DNA from: Paramylibacter ulvae
GTDB taxonomy: Bacteria; Pseudomonadota; Alphaproteobacteria; Rhodobacterales; Rhodobacteraceae
Direction of reading: 5' to 3'
Length of the DNA: 64,000 nt
Assembly (NCBI RefSeq): GCF_014652655.1
Contig: NZ_BMZF01000008.1
Span: 1-64,000 of the forward strand
The translations under genes were made by a program, and so were the position numbers. This document shows, one piece after another, positions 8,131 to 17,040 of the stretch (position 1 is its first letter; the number at the start of each line of letters is the position of its first letter). The notes below the pieces were generated by a model, which was not told where the DNA came from, searched no databases, and was given only the letters and a program-made list of their open reading frames with translations.

Positions 8131-9546
8131 ATGCCACGCAACAAAGAACCGTCTTTTCGTAAATCCGTAGATATGATGTTTGACAAGGCGGTTGGCCTGT
8201 TGAACCTCTCGCCTGGGCTGGAAGAAAAAATCCGCGTTTGTAATTCGACCTATACCGTGCGTTTTGGGGTGAAACTGCGTGGCGATATTCATACATTCAC
8301 AGGATATCGTTCGGTGCATTCAGAGCACAAAGAACCGGTAAAGGGCGGCATTCGTTTTGCAACATCTGTGAACCAAGACGAGGTCGAAGCCTTGGCCGCG
8401 CTGATGACGTATAAATGTGCCTTGGTCGAAGCGCCGTTTGGCGGATCAAAGGGTGGTTTGCACATTGATCCAAACGCATGGGAAGCGGATGAATTGGAAC
8501 GCATCACGCGCCGATTTGCGTTTGAGCTAATCAAGCGTGATTTGATCCACCCGTCACAAAACGTGCCCGCACCCGATATGGGCACGGGAGAGCGTGAAAT
8601 GGCGTGGATTGCCGATCAGTTCCGCCGCATGAACACAACCGAAATCGATTCAGAGGCTTGTGTCACAGGCAAACCGTTGAACAAGGGCGGCATCGCGGGG
8701 CGGGTCGAGGCGACAGGGCGCGGTGTGCAATATGCATTGCAAGAATTTTTTCGCCATCCCGATGATGTGAAAATCGCGAATATGACCGGCACGCTTGATG
8801 GTAAACGCATTGTGGTTCAGGGGCTTGGGAATGTGGGATATCACGCGGCCAAGTTTTTGGCCGAAGAAGATGGCGCATTGATCACAGCCGTGATTGAACG
8901 CGACGGTGCGGTGATTAATGACAAGGGTTTGGATATCGAAGAATTATCAGGCCACATCCGCGCCAACGCAGGTGTGAAAGGTTTCAAAGGGGGGGAATAC
9001 GTCAAAGACGGATCTGCCGTTTTGGAAAAAGAATGCGATATTCTGATCCCCGCCGCGATGGAAGGTGTGATCAACATGGACAACGCAGATCGCATCAAAA
9101 CCAAGCTGATTATCGAGGCTGCGAATGGCCCTGTGACCGCGGGAGCGGATGAAATTTTGCATAAAGCGGGCGTCGTGATTATCCCTGATATGTATGCCAA
9201 CGCAGGTGGTGTGACGGTGTCATATTTTGAATGGGTAAAGAACCTAAGCCATATTCGGTTTGGTCGTATGCAGCGACGCCAAGAAGAAGCGAGCAATATT
9301 TTGTTGATCCAAGAAATGGAACGGCTTGTCGGCAAACCTGTGTCTCAAGAATTCAAAACCAAGTTTTTCCAAGGTGCGGGTGAATTGGAATTAGTGCGCT
9401 CTGGATTGGAAGACACGATGCGAACATCCTATCAATCAATGCAATATGTTTGGCATAGCCGCGATGATGTGGACAGCCTGCGAACCGCGGCCTATCTGGT
9501 GTCATTGGGGCGTGTTGCAGATAGTTATAAGGCGCTTGGCCTATAA
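8131..9546 (+). CDS. Glu/Leu/Phe/Val dehydrogenase, probably NAD(P)-glutamate dehydrogenase
   Basis: About 471 residues. The N-terminal catalytic domain has HSEHKEPVKGGIRFA and KCALVEAPFGGSKGGL with the substrate and catalytic lysines. VPAPDMGTGEREMAWIAD follows, and the Rossmann domain has VVQGLGNVGYHAA. It interconverts glutamate and 2-oxoglutarate plus ammonium, so it can regenerate the amino acceptor for the divergent aminotransferase. The frame opens earlier at a TTG (8101), but AGAAGGA at 8117-8123 points to the ATG pair at 8128/8131; 8131 has the better spacing. Its end overlaps the PP2C gene on the other strand by six bases. Confidence 0.9.
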   Translation: MPRNKEPSFRKSVDMMFDKAVGLLNLSPGLEEKIRVCNSTYTVRFGVKLRGDIHTFTGYRSVHSEHKEPVKGGIRFATSVNQDEVEALAALMTYKCALVEAPFGGSKGGLHIDPNAWEADELERITRRFAFELIKRDLIHPSQNVPAPDMGTGEREMAWIADQFRRMNTTEIDSEACVTGKPLNKGGIAGRVEATGRGVQYALQEFFRHPDDVKIANMTGTLDGKRIVVQGLGNVGYHAAKFLAEEDGALITAVIERDGAVINDKGLDIEELSGHIRANAGVKGFKGGEYVKDGSAVLEKECDILIPAAMEGVINMDNADRIKTKLIIEAANGPVTAGADEILHKAGVVIIPDMYANAGGVTVSYFEWVKNLSHIRFGRMQRRQEEASNILLIQEMERLVGKPVSQEFKTKFFQGAGELELVRSGLEDTMRTSYQSMQYVWHSRDDVDSLRTAAYLVSLGRVADSYKALGL

Positions 9547-10290
9547 TATAAGCGAGACACAAATCGCAAGGTTATCTTGGTTTGGGTTTTCCTGTGCATC
9601 AATTGCCTCGGTGATTGATGCACAAATTTTATCAGCGGTGCGCGGTGCGCTTAATGCAATTTTCAACAGTTGTTGTATTTTTAGGCTGTGAATGCCATCG
9701 GTTGCGGTGATCAATACATCACCCTTTCGAATTTCAAATGGCGTTGTGCGCAGATCAACGCGTGCGATGTCCCCACCCATAATAACAGAGGTCAGCGCGG
9801 CGCGATGGGGATGTTCGGCAGCGGCCTTTTGTGAAATTTGCCCCGCCATTGCCATTTGGTCAATTTGAATGGCCATGGAATGATCTTCGTTTAATCGCAA
9901 TATTTTTTCATCGCGGATCAAATAAAATGGGCTGTCGCCAACGGAGGCCCAGAATATTTCACCCTTTGAAATAACCACGGCAACAAGCGTTGTGCCCATG
10001 CCCATCGTTTGTGGGTTTCTGGCGATATAGTTGGCCAGCGTTTTATTCGCACGATCAACAGCCGTTTTCAGTTGATCAGGTTGGTTTTGTTCAGGAGTGC
10101 GCAAGGTGGTGTCCACGGCCTCCACCGCAAGGGTTGCAGCGATATCGCCCGAAGTATGCCCCCCCATGCCATCGGCGATGATGATATATCCATTTTCGCC
10201 CGATGCATCGAACCCATAATGCAGCACGTCCTCTTGCACTTGGCGTGCACCCTTGGACATCGCCCATGCGGTTTGGGTTTTCAATGTCAT
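9541..10290 (-). CDS. PP2C-family Ser/Thr protein phosphatase
   Basis: A 249-residue single-domain PPM/PP2C phosphatase. All metal-binding motifs are present: QED (Asp21), IADGMGGH (Asp40, Gly41), MGTTLV, SVGDSPFYLIR, ITATDG and NQDN (Asp239). It has no signal peptide or membrane segment, so it is cytosolic. Its ATG overlaps the kinase stop by four bases, giving a translationally coupled kinase-phosphatase pair. It presumably removes phosphate from the kinase or the kinase's targets. It is the last gene of the RpiR-TAXI-kinase-phosphatase operon. Confidence 0.92.
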   Translation of the reverse strand: MTLKTQTAWAMSKGARQVQEDVLHYGFDASGENGYIIIADGMGGHTSGDIAATLAVEAVDTTLRTPEQNQPDQLKTAVDRANKTLANYIARNPQTMGMGTTLVAVVISKGEIFWASVGDSPFYLIRDEKILRLNEDHSMAIQIDQMAMAGQISQKAAAEHPHRAALTSVIMGGDIARVDLRTTPFEIRKGDVLITATDGIHSLKIQQLLKIALSAPRTADKICASITEAIDAQENPNQDNLAICVSLIL

Positions 10291-11645
10291 GGCTGTTGCA
10301 CCATCATTGAAAGATTGGCGAGCACAACTCCATCACCACGGCGCACGGAAAATACCGCCTTTGGCAGGTTTTGTTGTTCCAGTTTTCGCAAAACATTTTC
10401 CAATTCTGTAATCCGCCCAACCGATACGCCCAACACACGTTCGGCCAGCAAAATATCCCCAATTTGCATATCGGTGCTGCCCGCAATCGGTGGCGTGGTA
10501 ATTTGTAGAATTACGTTATTGCCGTATGGAATTTCGGCAATTTCCATGCCGTTGGAAAATTGATACGTTCCATTTTGCTGACTGGTCAAAACGGGTGCTT
10601 TGAAAATATCGTTGTTTATGGGCGGTGTTATCATCGCCGCAGTTTGAACGGTTTTGCTGGCATCATTTGTGGCCCAAATGCCAATCGCAACAAGTGCAAT
10701 GGCAAGGGATACAAATGCCATTTTCCTGCGCAACACGGGTTTGGGTTTTGGTGGAGTGGTTGCAATATAATTGAGCCATTGGTGCCCGTTTTGCAATCGT
10801 TCCTTTGGTGATACATTCATGGCGCGATCAATTGCGATCAATAATCCAGGCACATGTTCGGGATGCGTCCCTGACAGGGGAATATATGGATCATCTTTTT
10901 CCTGTGCCAAGGCCAAAAGGCGTGCTTGGCTTTCGGCGGGGGCGGTGCCGGTGATCGCGTGATACAACGTAGCGCCAAGCGCATAAAGATCGCTTGATGG
11001 AAATTGTTGTGCGCCCGAGACGTAAAACTCTTGGGGTGAGTATCCTTCTTTGGTGACGCGGATGGATGTCATTTTGGGGCCATGTTGGCTGGCCTCTTGT
11101 TTGGCTGCGCCAAAATCGATCAAAACGGGATTGTCGTTTTGATCGATCAAAATATTGTCGGGTGAAATATCGCGGTGCAACATGCCGCTTGCATGAATGG
11201 TATCCAAGGCATCCAAGAGTTTAATCGCAATGGAATGAATGGTGCTGGATGAAAGATTACCCTGTTCGATCCGATCGGTCAGTTCCTGACCATCTATAAA
11301 ATCCATCGCCATATAGGCAGTTTGATTTTCATCGAACACCTGATGCACCTTAACAATATTGGGGTGTTCAAATTGTGAAAGATTACGTGCCTCTTCGACG
11401 AATGCTTTGACGATGGAGCGAAATTCTTCGCGGTGACTGATGGCGCGGGTCCCCACATCCAGACCAGAGCGGCGGCAAATGGCACGCGGGAAACATTCCT
11501 TGATCACCATCGGGCGATCAAGGCTGTCCACCGCCAAATACGTAATGCCAAACCCGCCATCATTCAGAAATTTTTCAATCGTGTATTGCCCCTGTAACAA
11601 GGTCGTGCCGATTGGCAATGGGTCTGAGAATTGATCCAGTTGCAT
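10287..11645 (-). CDS. Membrane-anchored Ser/Thr protein kinase with periplasmic PDZ-like domain
   Basis: A 452-residue Hanks-type kinase. The glycine loop is LNDGGFGITYLA (27-38), the ATP lysine Lys49 (VIKE), the helix-C Glu about 84-85, the catalytic loop HRDISPDN (157-164) and the metal site DFG (177-179), so all catalytic residues are intact. Between lysine and helix C is the CFPRAICRR insertion seen in one proteobacterial kinase subfamily. One membrane helix follows at about 309-326. The remaining 125 residues carry a PDZ-like segment (MQIGDILLAERVLGVSVGRITELENVLRKL) and should face the periplasm. The gene abuts the TAXI binding-protein stop, so the periplasmic part may sense that protein; this is inference. 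Confidence 0.9.
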   Translation of the reverse strand: MQLDQFSDPLPIGTTLLQGQYTIEKFLNDGGFGITYLAVDSLDRPMVIKECFPRAICRRSGLDVGTRAISHREEFRSIVKAFVEEARNLSQFEHPNIVKVHQVFDENQTAYMAMDFIDGQELTDRIEQGNLSSSTIHSIAIKLLDALDTIHASGMLHRDISPDNILIDQNDNPVLIDFGAAKQEASQHGPKMTSIRVTKEGYSPQEFYVSGAQQFPSSDLYALGATLYHAITGTAPAESQARLLALAQEKDDPYIPLSGTHPEHVPGLLIAIDRAMNVSPKERLQNGHQWLNYIATTPPKPKPVLRRKMAFVSLAIALVAIGIWATNDASKTVQTAAMITPPINNDIFKAPVLTSQQNGTYQFSNGMEIAEIPYGNNVILQITTPPIAGSTDMQIGDILLAERVLGVSVGRITELENVLRKLEQQNLPKAVFSVRRGDGVVLANLSMMVQQP

Positions 11646-12578
11646 TTATTGCACCGTTTCCGATTGTGCCAATAATCGTGCCATCGGCAAAAAACGCCGC
11701 CAGCCGGGCACGGTGGCGCGGGGTGAAAATTCTTGCCATTTTGTGTGGCGTGCGGGGTTTTTAAATGCGTCTTGGTTTTTCAATAGTGCGTCGCAAAATG
11801 CGGCCAACGCGTGATAGCGCGGCGTGTTTTCGTCCAGATCATCAAACACCGCCAATATAGCGCCCACCGAGATCGTTTGCACAAACCCGTTTTCGATCAG
11901 AGCAGGGTAGTCATCGGATTCAAAAATAGATGGTTGATACGTGCTGGCCAGCAGGGCCGAAAACGGCAGTGGAATCAGGCGCAGATTATCACCCACCGTC
12001 ACCCCATTTAAAAAAGCTGTTGGTTTGCCCGCAACAAACATCATCGCGTCGATATCACCCGATTTCAAACTTTCAAGTGCATCGGTGTGGCGCAGGTGAT
12101 GTTCGCTAACGCTAATATCCAGAAATTTTAGAACCAAGCGGGATGTGGATTCAGACCCGCTCCCTGTGCCGCCGGTGCTGACGTTTTTACCAGACAGGTC
12201 ATAGATCGAATGAATGTTGGAATCGCGTCGCGCCAGCACGTGCAATTCTTCGTTATAGATTTTGGCGATGTAGGATATTTTATCCAATGCGGGCGCGTTT
12301 GGATCGGTCAGGCGAATTTGGGTGAGCACATCAGATTGCACCAAACCCATATCGACATAATCCAAGTTGAGGATATCGTGAATATTACTTTGAGATCCAC
12401 GCCCAAGCATCGGGATAATGCGCAAATTATCCGTTTCATCCAACACCGCGGATAAATCCGCACCGATTTTGACATAGGTGCCCGTGGCGTTGCCCGTAAT
12501 CATGCCAATGTCATTATCATTCGCAGATGCGCAAGTCGCGGTGATCAGGAAAAGCGCGCTTAAGAAATTTCGTAACAT
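11646..12578 (-). CDS. Orphan TAXI-type solute-binding protein in a kinase operon
   Basis: A 310-residue TAXI-family protein. The frame is open 29 codons further, but the ATG at 12578 has GGGGGG in front and gives a clean signal peptide (MLRNFLSALFLITATCASA). The mature part has MITGNATGTYVKIGADLSAVLDE and IYDLSGKNVSTGGTGSGSE, the two conserved TAXI segments. No permease is encoded in this operon. It starts 10 bases after the RpiR stop and runs directly into the kinase gene. A sensory role, handing ligand status to the kinase, fits better than transport but is inferred. It could instead serve the fused permease at 2878-5490. Confidence 0.87.
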   Translation of the reverse strand: MLRNFLSALFLITATCASANDNDIGMITGNATGTYVKIGADLSAVLDETDNLRIIPMLGRGSQSNIHDILNLDYVDMGLVQSDVLTQIRLTDPNAPALDKISYIAKIYNEELHVLARRDSNIHSIYDLSGKNVSTGGTGSGSESTSRLVLKFLDISVSEHHLRHTDALESLKSGDIDAMMFVAGKPTAFLNGVTVGDNLRLIPLPFSALLASTYQPSIFESDDYPALIENGFVQTISVGAILAVFDDLDENTPRYHALAAFCDALLKNQDAFKNPARHTKWQEFSPRATVPGWRRFLPMARLLAQSETVQ

Positions 12579-12588
12579 TGCGCCCCCC

Positions 12589-13464
12589 TTAAAATGGCGA
12601 AGACCCGTCCATTCGCGCCTTGAGCTCTTGATATGATTTGATGTTATCTTGGGCTTGCTGACCACCTTCTTTGACCAGTAGATGAATCAGACTTTCCAAT
12701 ATGGACATCACACCCAGATAACAGGCAAACCCATGCGGGCTGTCCATTTCAGCGGTGAGCACGGCATCTGGTTTCAGATCGGCAAGGGGCAGTTGTGAAT
12801 CGGTGATGATTAACAAACCCAGCCCCTTTTCCCGCGCAAATTTACAGGCATTGACCGTGATTTGGCTGTACGGTTTTACGGTGATGGCGAGCAATACATC
12901 CTGATCAGAGGCGAAATTGAGATCATCAATCGGGTTGGCCATATCACGCGGGATCAATTGCACATTTGGCAAGACGAGCCGCACCACATGTTGGAAATAA
13001 TAGGCCAGCGAATAGCTGGCGCGTGTGGCGGTGACATAAACCGTGCGGGCCTGTGTTAAACGGGTGATAAATGCATTGGCCTTTTCTGGCGTCATTTGGC
13101 GCAAGCTGTGTTTCAAAATCGACATGGCGTTTTCGGCGGAATTGGCCAGTGCGGTGCCTGTTTCACCCTCGAACGATAATTCATCGAGCCAGTTCGAATT
13201 GATGATTGGTTTTGATGATGCGCGCAATGCTCGGCGAAACGGATCGCGGAATTCTTCGAAACCGGGATAGCCAAGTTCACGCGCAAGGCGCACCAATGAA
13301 TAGGTGCTGACCCCGATTTTTTCCGCAGTTGATCGAATAGGATCAATGCCAAAATCGGCAGGGTGATCAATGACGTATTTTGCAGCCAGCTGTAATGTCG
13401 GGGGCAGATCCGAATATTGTTCGCGGATCATTCCCAATACTTTGTTTTGCTGTGCCGTACCCAT
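12589..13464 (-). CDS. MurR/RpiR-family transcriptional regulator
   Basis: A 291-residue protein with an N-terminal helix-turn-helix of the RpiR type (about 20-85, including TAEKIGVSTYSLVRLARELGYPGFEEFRDPFR) and a C-terminal SIS sugar-phosphate-type domain (ARTVYVTATRASYSLAYYFQHV and the following DVLLAITVKPYSQITV). SIS domains in this family usually bind phosphosugars. It is the first gene of the operon with the TAXI protein, kinase and phosphatase, so it probably controls that operon. Its own promoter should lie in 13465-13546. Confidence 0.87.
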   Translation of the reverse strand: MGTAQQNKVLGMIREQYSDLPPTLQLAAKYVIDHPADFGIDPIRSTAEKIGVSTYSLVRLARELGYPGFEEFRDPFRRALRASSKPIINSNWLDELSFEGETGTALANSAENAMSILKHSLRQMTPEKANAFITRLTQARTVYVTATRASYSLAYYFQHVVRLVLPNVQLIPRDMANPIDDLNFASDQDVLLAITVKPYSQITVNACKFAREKGLGLLIITDSQLPLADLKPDAVLTAEMDSPHGFACYLGVMSILESLIHLLVKEGGQQAQDNIKSYQELKARMDGSSPF

Positions 13465-13546
13465 TCAAATGGCCCCTTAATATGCGTGTTGCACGTTTAT
13501 ACGACATTGAATGGTGATTGCACCAGTGGCGAGTTGTTTTAACATC

Positions 13547-14305
13547 CTAATACAGTGCACGTAAATTTTTTGCACCAAGCGAGAGCAAACCAACATCTGA
13601 TCCCACGGCAACAAATTTTGCACCTGCATCGATATATCCTTGGGCCAGATTTTGGTCTGATGTCAAAATGCCCGCGGCCTTGTCCGATGAAATTATTTTG
13701 GCGATGGCTTCGTTAATTGCGTCTTGGACGGCGGGGGTTTCTGGTTTGCCGGGGTATCCCATGTCGGCGGCCAAATCGGCGGGGCCGATGAAAATCCCGT
13801 GGACGTTGTCGATGTTTAGTATTTCATCAAGGTTTTGCAACGCTACGCGGCTTTCCACCTGTAACAACAAACAAATTTCTGCGTCTGCGGTGGAAACATA
13901 ATCGGCGATCGCATTGAATTGAGATGCCCGCGCAAGTGATGCGCCAACGCCGCGTGTACCGTTTGGCGGATATTGCACAGCCTTTGCCATTTCTTGGGCG
14001 TGTTCGGCGGTTTCAATCATGGGGATCAAAATTGTTTGTGCACCCAAATCCAACACCTGTTTGACCAACCATGTTTCACCGATGGGAATACGGACCACGG
14101 ATGATGCATCGGTTTGGGCGATTGCGTTCAGTTGTGATTGCATGGATTGCAAATCATTTGGCGAATGCTCGCCATCAATGACCAACCAATCAAATCCGCG
14201 CCGTGCACAGATTTCAGCAACCAATGGGCTGGTAAGACCCAACCATAAACCGATTTGTGTGTCGGTGTTTAGGCGTTTTTTGAACTGATTTACGGGTGCG
14301 GGCAT
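13547..14305 (-). CDS. HpaI/HpcH-type class II aldolase
   Basis: A 252-residue TIM-barrel aldolase of the HpcH/HpaI family (2,4-dihydroxyhept-2-ene-1,7-dioate or 2-keto-3-deoxy-sugar-acid aldolase). Visible residues are His47 in DGEHSPND, Arg72 in VVRIP, the metal ligands Glu151 (QVESR) and Asp177 (GPADLAADMG), and PNGTRGVGAS near 115. It reversibly splits a hydroxylated 2-keto acid into pyruvate and an aldehyde. It is 80 bases upstream of the RpiR gene on the same strand. No other gene of a homoprotocatechuate pathway is nearby, so the substrate is open. Confidence 0.87.
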   Translation of the reverse strand: MPAPVNQFKKRLNTDTQIGLWLGLTSPLVAEICARRGFDWLVIDGEHSPNDLQSMQSQLNAIAQTDASSVVRIPIGETWLVKQVLDLGAQTILIPMIETAEHAQEMAKAVQYPPNGTRGVGASLARASQFNAIADYVSTADAEICLLLQVESRVALQNLDEILNIDNVHGIFIGPADLAADMGYPGKPETPAVQDAINEAIAKIISSDKAAGILTSDQNLAQGYIDAGAKFVAVGSDVGLLSLGAKNLRALY

Positions 14306-14442
14306 ATGCTAATTCCTTTATAAGAATGTTCACGATAGGGCGAGATTTACGCCCAAGCAAGTGGCGCATTTTGCGTGGTTACAATTTGAAACATCGCCGT
14401 AAAACATCCACAGTGTGAATTGGGACGAACAGAGAGGGTGTT

Positions 14443-15246
14443 ATGCAACAAGCCAAAGATTTTCACGACGAATGTCATGCGCTCGCCGATGTGATTGAAA
14501 CAATATCATCACAGGAGTTTGAGCAGAAAACACAGTTTAAAAACTGGACCATCAACGATGTGATCGGACATTTGCATATGTTTAATCATGCCGCCGAATT
14601 AACGTTGCGCGATAGTGCGTTGTTCGATCCATTTTGGGCGCGCATTACCCAACAATTGCAAATGGGTAAATCGCTGTTGGAAACTCAATATCCGTGGCTG
14701 GATGGATTGGCGGGGCGCGAATTGTTTCAGGCGTGGAAAGATGGGAGTGAAACACTTGCCAATATTTATGCAAAGGCCGATCCAAAACAGCGCGTGAATT
14801 GGGCTGGTCCACAGATGAGCGCGCGATCATCAATTACCGCACGGCAAATGGAAACTTGGGCGCATGGGCAAGCGGTGTTCGATGTATTGGGTGTTGGGCG
14901 CACGGATACGGATCGTATCAAAAACATCGTGTTTTTGGGGGTGAATACATTTGGCTGGACGTTCGAAAATCGCGGGTTGGCTGTGCCAGTGGATGTGCCA
15001 TATCTAAAACTTACCGCGCCGTCGGGGGTGGTTTGGGAATGGAACGCGCCAAACGATCATAACGCAATCATTGGCAAAGCGATTGAATTTGCACAGGTCG
15101 TAACACAAACGCGCAATGTGGGTGATACCGCACTAAATATTTCGGGAAAGACCGCACAATCTTGGATGGATATGGCGCAATGCTTTGCTGGCGGTGTTGA
15201 AAATCCACCAGCAAAGAGTCAACGATTCATGCTGAGAAAAAATTAA
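14443..15246 (+). CDS. TIGR03084-like protein, DinB/maleylpyruvate-isomerase-like fold
   Basis: A 267-residue protein whose first 170 residues look like the metal-binding four-helix DinB/maleylpyruvate isomerase fold. The three spaced histidines are in VIGHLHMFNHAAEL and RQMETWAHGQAVFDVLG. The C-terminal part is a small beta-rich domain ending GDTALNISGKTAQSWMDMAQCFAG. The pattern matches the TIGR03084 group, whose biochemical role is not known. It stands alone, divergent from the aldolase, so context says little. Confidence 0.75.
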   Translation: MQQAKDFHDECHALADVIETISSQEFEQKTQFKNWTINDVIGHLHMFNHAAELTLRDSALFDPFWARITQQLQMGKSLLETQYPWLDGLAGRELFQAWKDGSETLANIYAKADPKQRVNWAGPQMSARSSITARQMETWAHGQAVFDVLGVGRTDTDRIKNIVFLGVNTFGWTFENRGLAVPVDVPYLKLTAPSGVVWEWNAPNDHNAIIGKAIEFAQVVTQTRNVGDTALNISGKTAQSWMDMAQCFAGGVENPPAKSQRFMLRKN

Positions 15247-15250
15247 AAAA

Positions 15251-15276
15251 GTTTGTTCAATTAAAACTGAACAAAC
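15251..15276. promoter_or_regulatory. Perfect inverted repeat, candidate GbsR-like operator
   Basis: GTTTGTTCA (15251-15259) and TGAACAAAC (15268-15276) are exact 9-base arms around an 8-base AT-rich spacer. The site lies 66 bases before the GTG of the regulator. No T-run follows, so an operator for autoregulation is more likely than a terminator for the preceding gene. Confidence 0.55.
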
Positions 15277-15341
15277 TGGACATTTGCGATCATGGCATCT
15301 ATATAGCGATCAAATTAGTTGTAATAGATCGGAGCAGTTCA

Positions 15342-15812
15342 GTGCAAAAACAAGTCGAAATCGGTTCAGTGCGCGCCGAATTTATCGAAAAAATTGGTGT
15401 CAGCGCCCAAAACGAAGGATTGCCACGGATCGCGGGGCGCGTTCTGGGTACGTTGATATTCGACGGAAAACCTGCATCGTTTAGCGATTTAGCGGAATCA
15501 CTGTTGGTGAGCCGCGGTAGCATCAGCAACAGTGTGCGTCTGTTGGAGGAACGTTTGTTGATAAAACGCGTTGCCAAAGCGGGGGATCGCCAAGATTATT
15601 TTCAACTGGCGGATAATCCATACACATCAATGCTGGACGGCGTGGTTAACCGTATTGCACGCGTGAAGCTGGAAATTGACGAAAGTTTGGCACAAATTCC
15701 CGATGACGCGGGTGGTCCACGCGCGCGATTGGCGCAATACGCAGGGTTTTACGGTGCGATGGTGACAGGGTTGGAAGATGCCTTGAATAACCTTCGCCAA
15801 GATAAATCTTAA
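15342..15812 (+). CDS. GbsR/MarR-like transcriptional regulator of the RND operon
   Basis: A 156-residue winged-helix protein. It has RIAGRVLGTLIFDGKPASFSDLAESLLVSRGSISNSVRLLEERLLIKRVAKAGDRQDYFQL, the typical GbsR-type DNA-binding domain, followed by a helical dimerisation tail. It starts at GTG 15342 behind GGAG. It lies 55 bases upstream of an RND adaptor gene and a perfect palindrome precedes it, so local control of the efflux operon is likely. The inducer is unknown. Confidence 0.83.
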   Translation: MQKQVEIGSVRAEFIEKIGVSAQNEGLPRIAGRVLGTLIFDGKPASFSDLAESLLVSRGSISNSVRLLEERLLIKRVAKAGDRQDYFQLADNPYTSMLDGVVNRIARVKLEIDESLAQIPDDAGGPRARLAQYAGFYGAMVTGLEDALNNLRQDKS

Positions 15813-15867
15813 TCTCTCTAATTTTAATACCGACTATGAAAATTTGGCAAAGCCAAAGGATAAAATG

Positions 15868-17040
15868 ATGTCTGATACAGAAAACAACAAAGCTCAATCG
15901 CTTACGTTTAACGATGACGCGGGTTCGTCGCGGCCCAAGTGGCTGGCGGGGGGCATTATCCTGTTGTTGGTCTTATGGATGGGAAGCGGATTTATTTTTC
16001 CAAGCAAAGCCACCGAAGATGTCAGTGATAAGGATAAGGCGAAAAAACTGGTCACCGTTTCCGTTTCCAATTCCAGCGCAGAACCTGTGGTGCAATTTTT
16101 TGTTGCCGAAGGCCAAGCACAGCCAGATCGTGACACATCATTGCGAAGCGAAACATCAGGTAATATCGCCGAAATTTTGGTTCAAAAGGGTGCGATGGTG
16201 AAGGGCGGCGATGTGATCGCGCGGTTCGACCCTGCTGAACGTGCATCTGATTTGCTCCGCGCCCAAGAAGAATTGGCACGCGCACAGCGTGAATTTGATA
16301 ATTCAGAGGCGTTGTTAAAACGTGGTGTTGCAACCGCGGATCGCGTTGCAAGTGCGCGCGCAACATTGGCATCTGCAACCGCAGGTGTGGCAACGGCGCA
16401 AAATGCGATTAACAACACGGAAATTTCCGCACCATTTGATGGGCGTCTTGAAACATTGGATATCAATATTGGTGAATATGTGAGCGCGGGGGCCGATGTT
16501 GCGCGGGTTGTTGACAATACACCGCTGACCGTTTCGGTACGCGTCCCACAACAAACATTGCGCAAATTGAAAGTTGGCCAAGAGGCGAACGTTCAATTTA
16601 TCACTGGCGAAACCCGCAAAGGCAAAGTTAGCTTTGTTGGCACAAGTGCAGATGCCGCAACGCGCACGTTTTTGGCAGAGATCAGCGTTGAAAACGACGA
16701 TGGTGAAATCCCAGCGGGTGTGAGCGCCGAAATTCGCGTACCCGTCAGCGAAAGCGTTGCCCATTTCATGTCCCCTGCAATCCTATCACTGGATACCGAT
16801 GGCACGCTGGGTGTGAAAACGGTGGATGATGCAAACAAGGTTGTGTTCAACAAAATCGAAATTGTACGCGCGCAAACTGATGGGATTTGGGTGACTGGAT
16901 TGCCCGATCAGGCCAAGATTATAACCATTGGTCAGGGCTATGTGGCCAATGGCGATGAGATCAATCCGCAGATTGACGAACCCATGCAGAAGTCTGCCAT
17001 TTCGGGTGAAACAACACGCTACGCGGAATTGAACAAATGA
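15868..17040 (+). CDS. RND efflux periplasmic adaptor (membrane fusion) protein
   Basis: About 390 residues. One N-terminal membrane anchor (WLAGGIILLLVLWMGSGFIF), then a lipoyl/barrel half (SGNIAEILVQKGAMVKGGDVIARFD), a coiled-coil hairpin (RAQEELARAQREFDNSEALLKRG to ATAQNAINNTE), the second half (APFDGRLETLDINIGEYVSAGADVARV) and beta-barrel parts. It bridges the inner-membrane pump to an outer-membrane channel. The ATG at 15868 is preferred over an upstream TTG because AAAGGA ends seven bases before it. It overlaps the permease start by four bases. No outer-membrane channel is encoded here. Confidence 0.9.
   Translation: MSDTENNKAQSLTFNDDAGSSRPKWLAGGIILLLVLWMGSGFIFPSKATEDVSDKDKAKKLVTVSVSNSSAEPVVQFFVAEGQAQPDRDTSLRSETSGNIAEILVQKGAMVKGGDVIARFDPAERASDLLRAQEELARAQREFDNSEALLKRGVATADRVASARATLASATAGVATAQNAINNTEISAPFDGRLETLDINIGEYVSAGADVARVVDNTPLTVSVRVPQQTLRKLKVGQEANVQFITGETRKGKVSFVGTSADAATRTFLAEISVENDDGEIPAGVSAEIRVPVSESVAHFMSPAILSLDTDGTLGVKTVDDANKVVFNKIEIVRAQTDGIWVTGLPDQAKIITIGQGYVANGDEINPQIDEPMQKSAISGETTRYAELNK

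Noticed and set aside
11646-12665. Longer start for the TAXI protein at 12665
   Set aside because: The extra 29 residues lie in the rpiR gene, have no ribosome binding site and hide a normal signal peptide that begins at 12578.
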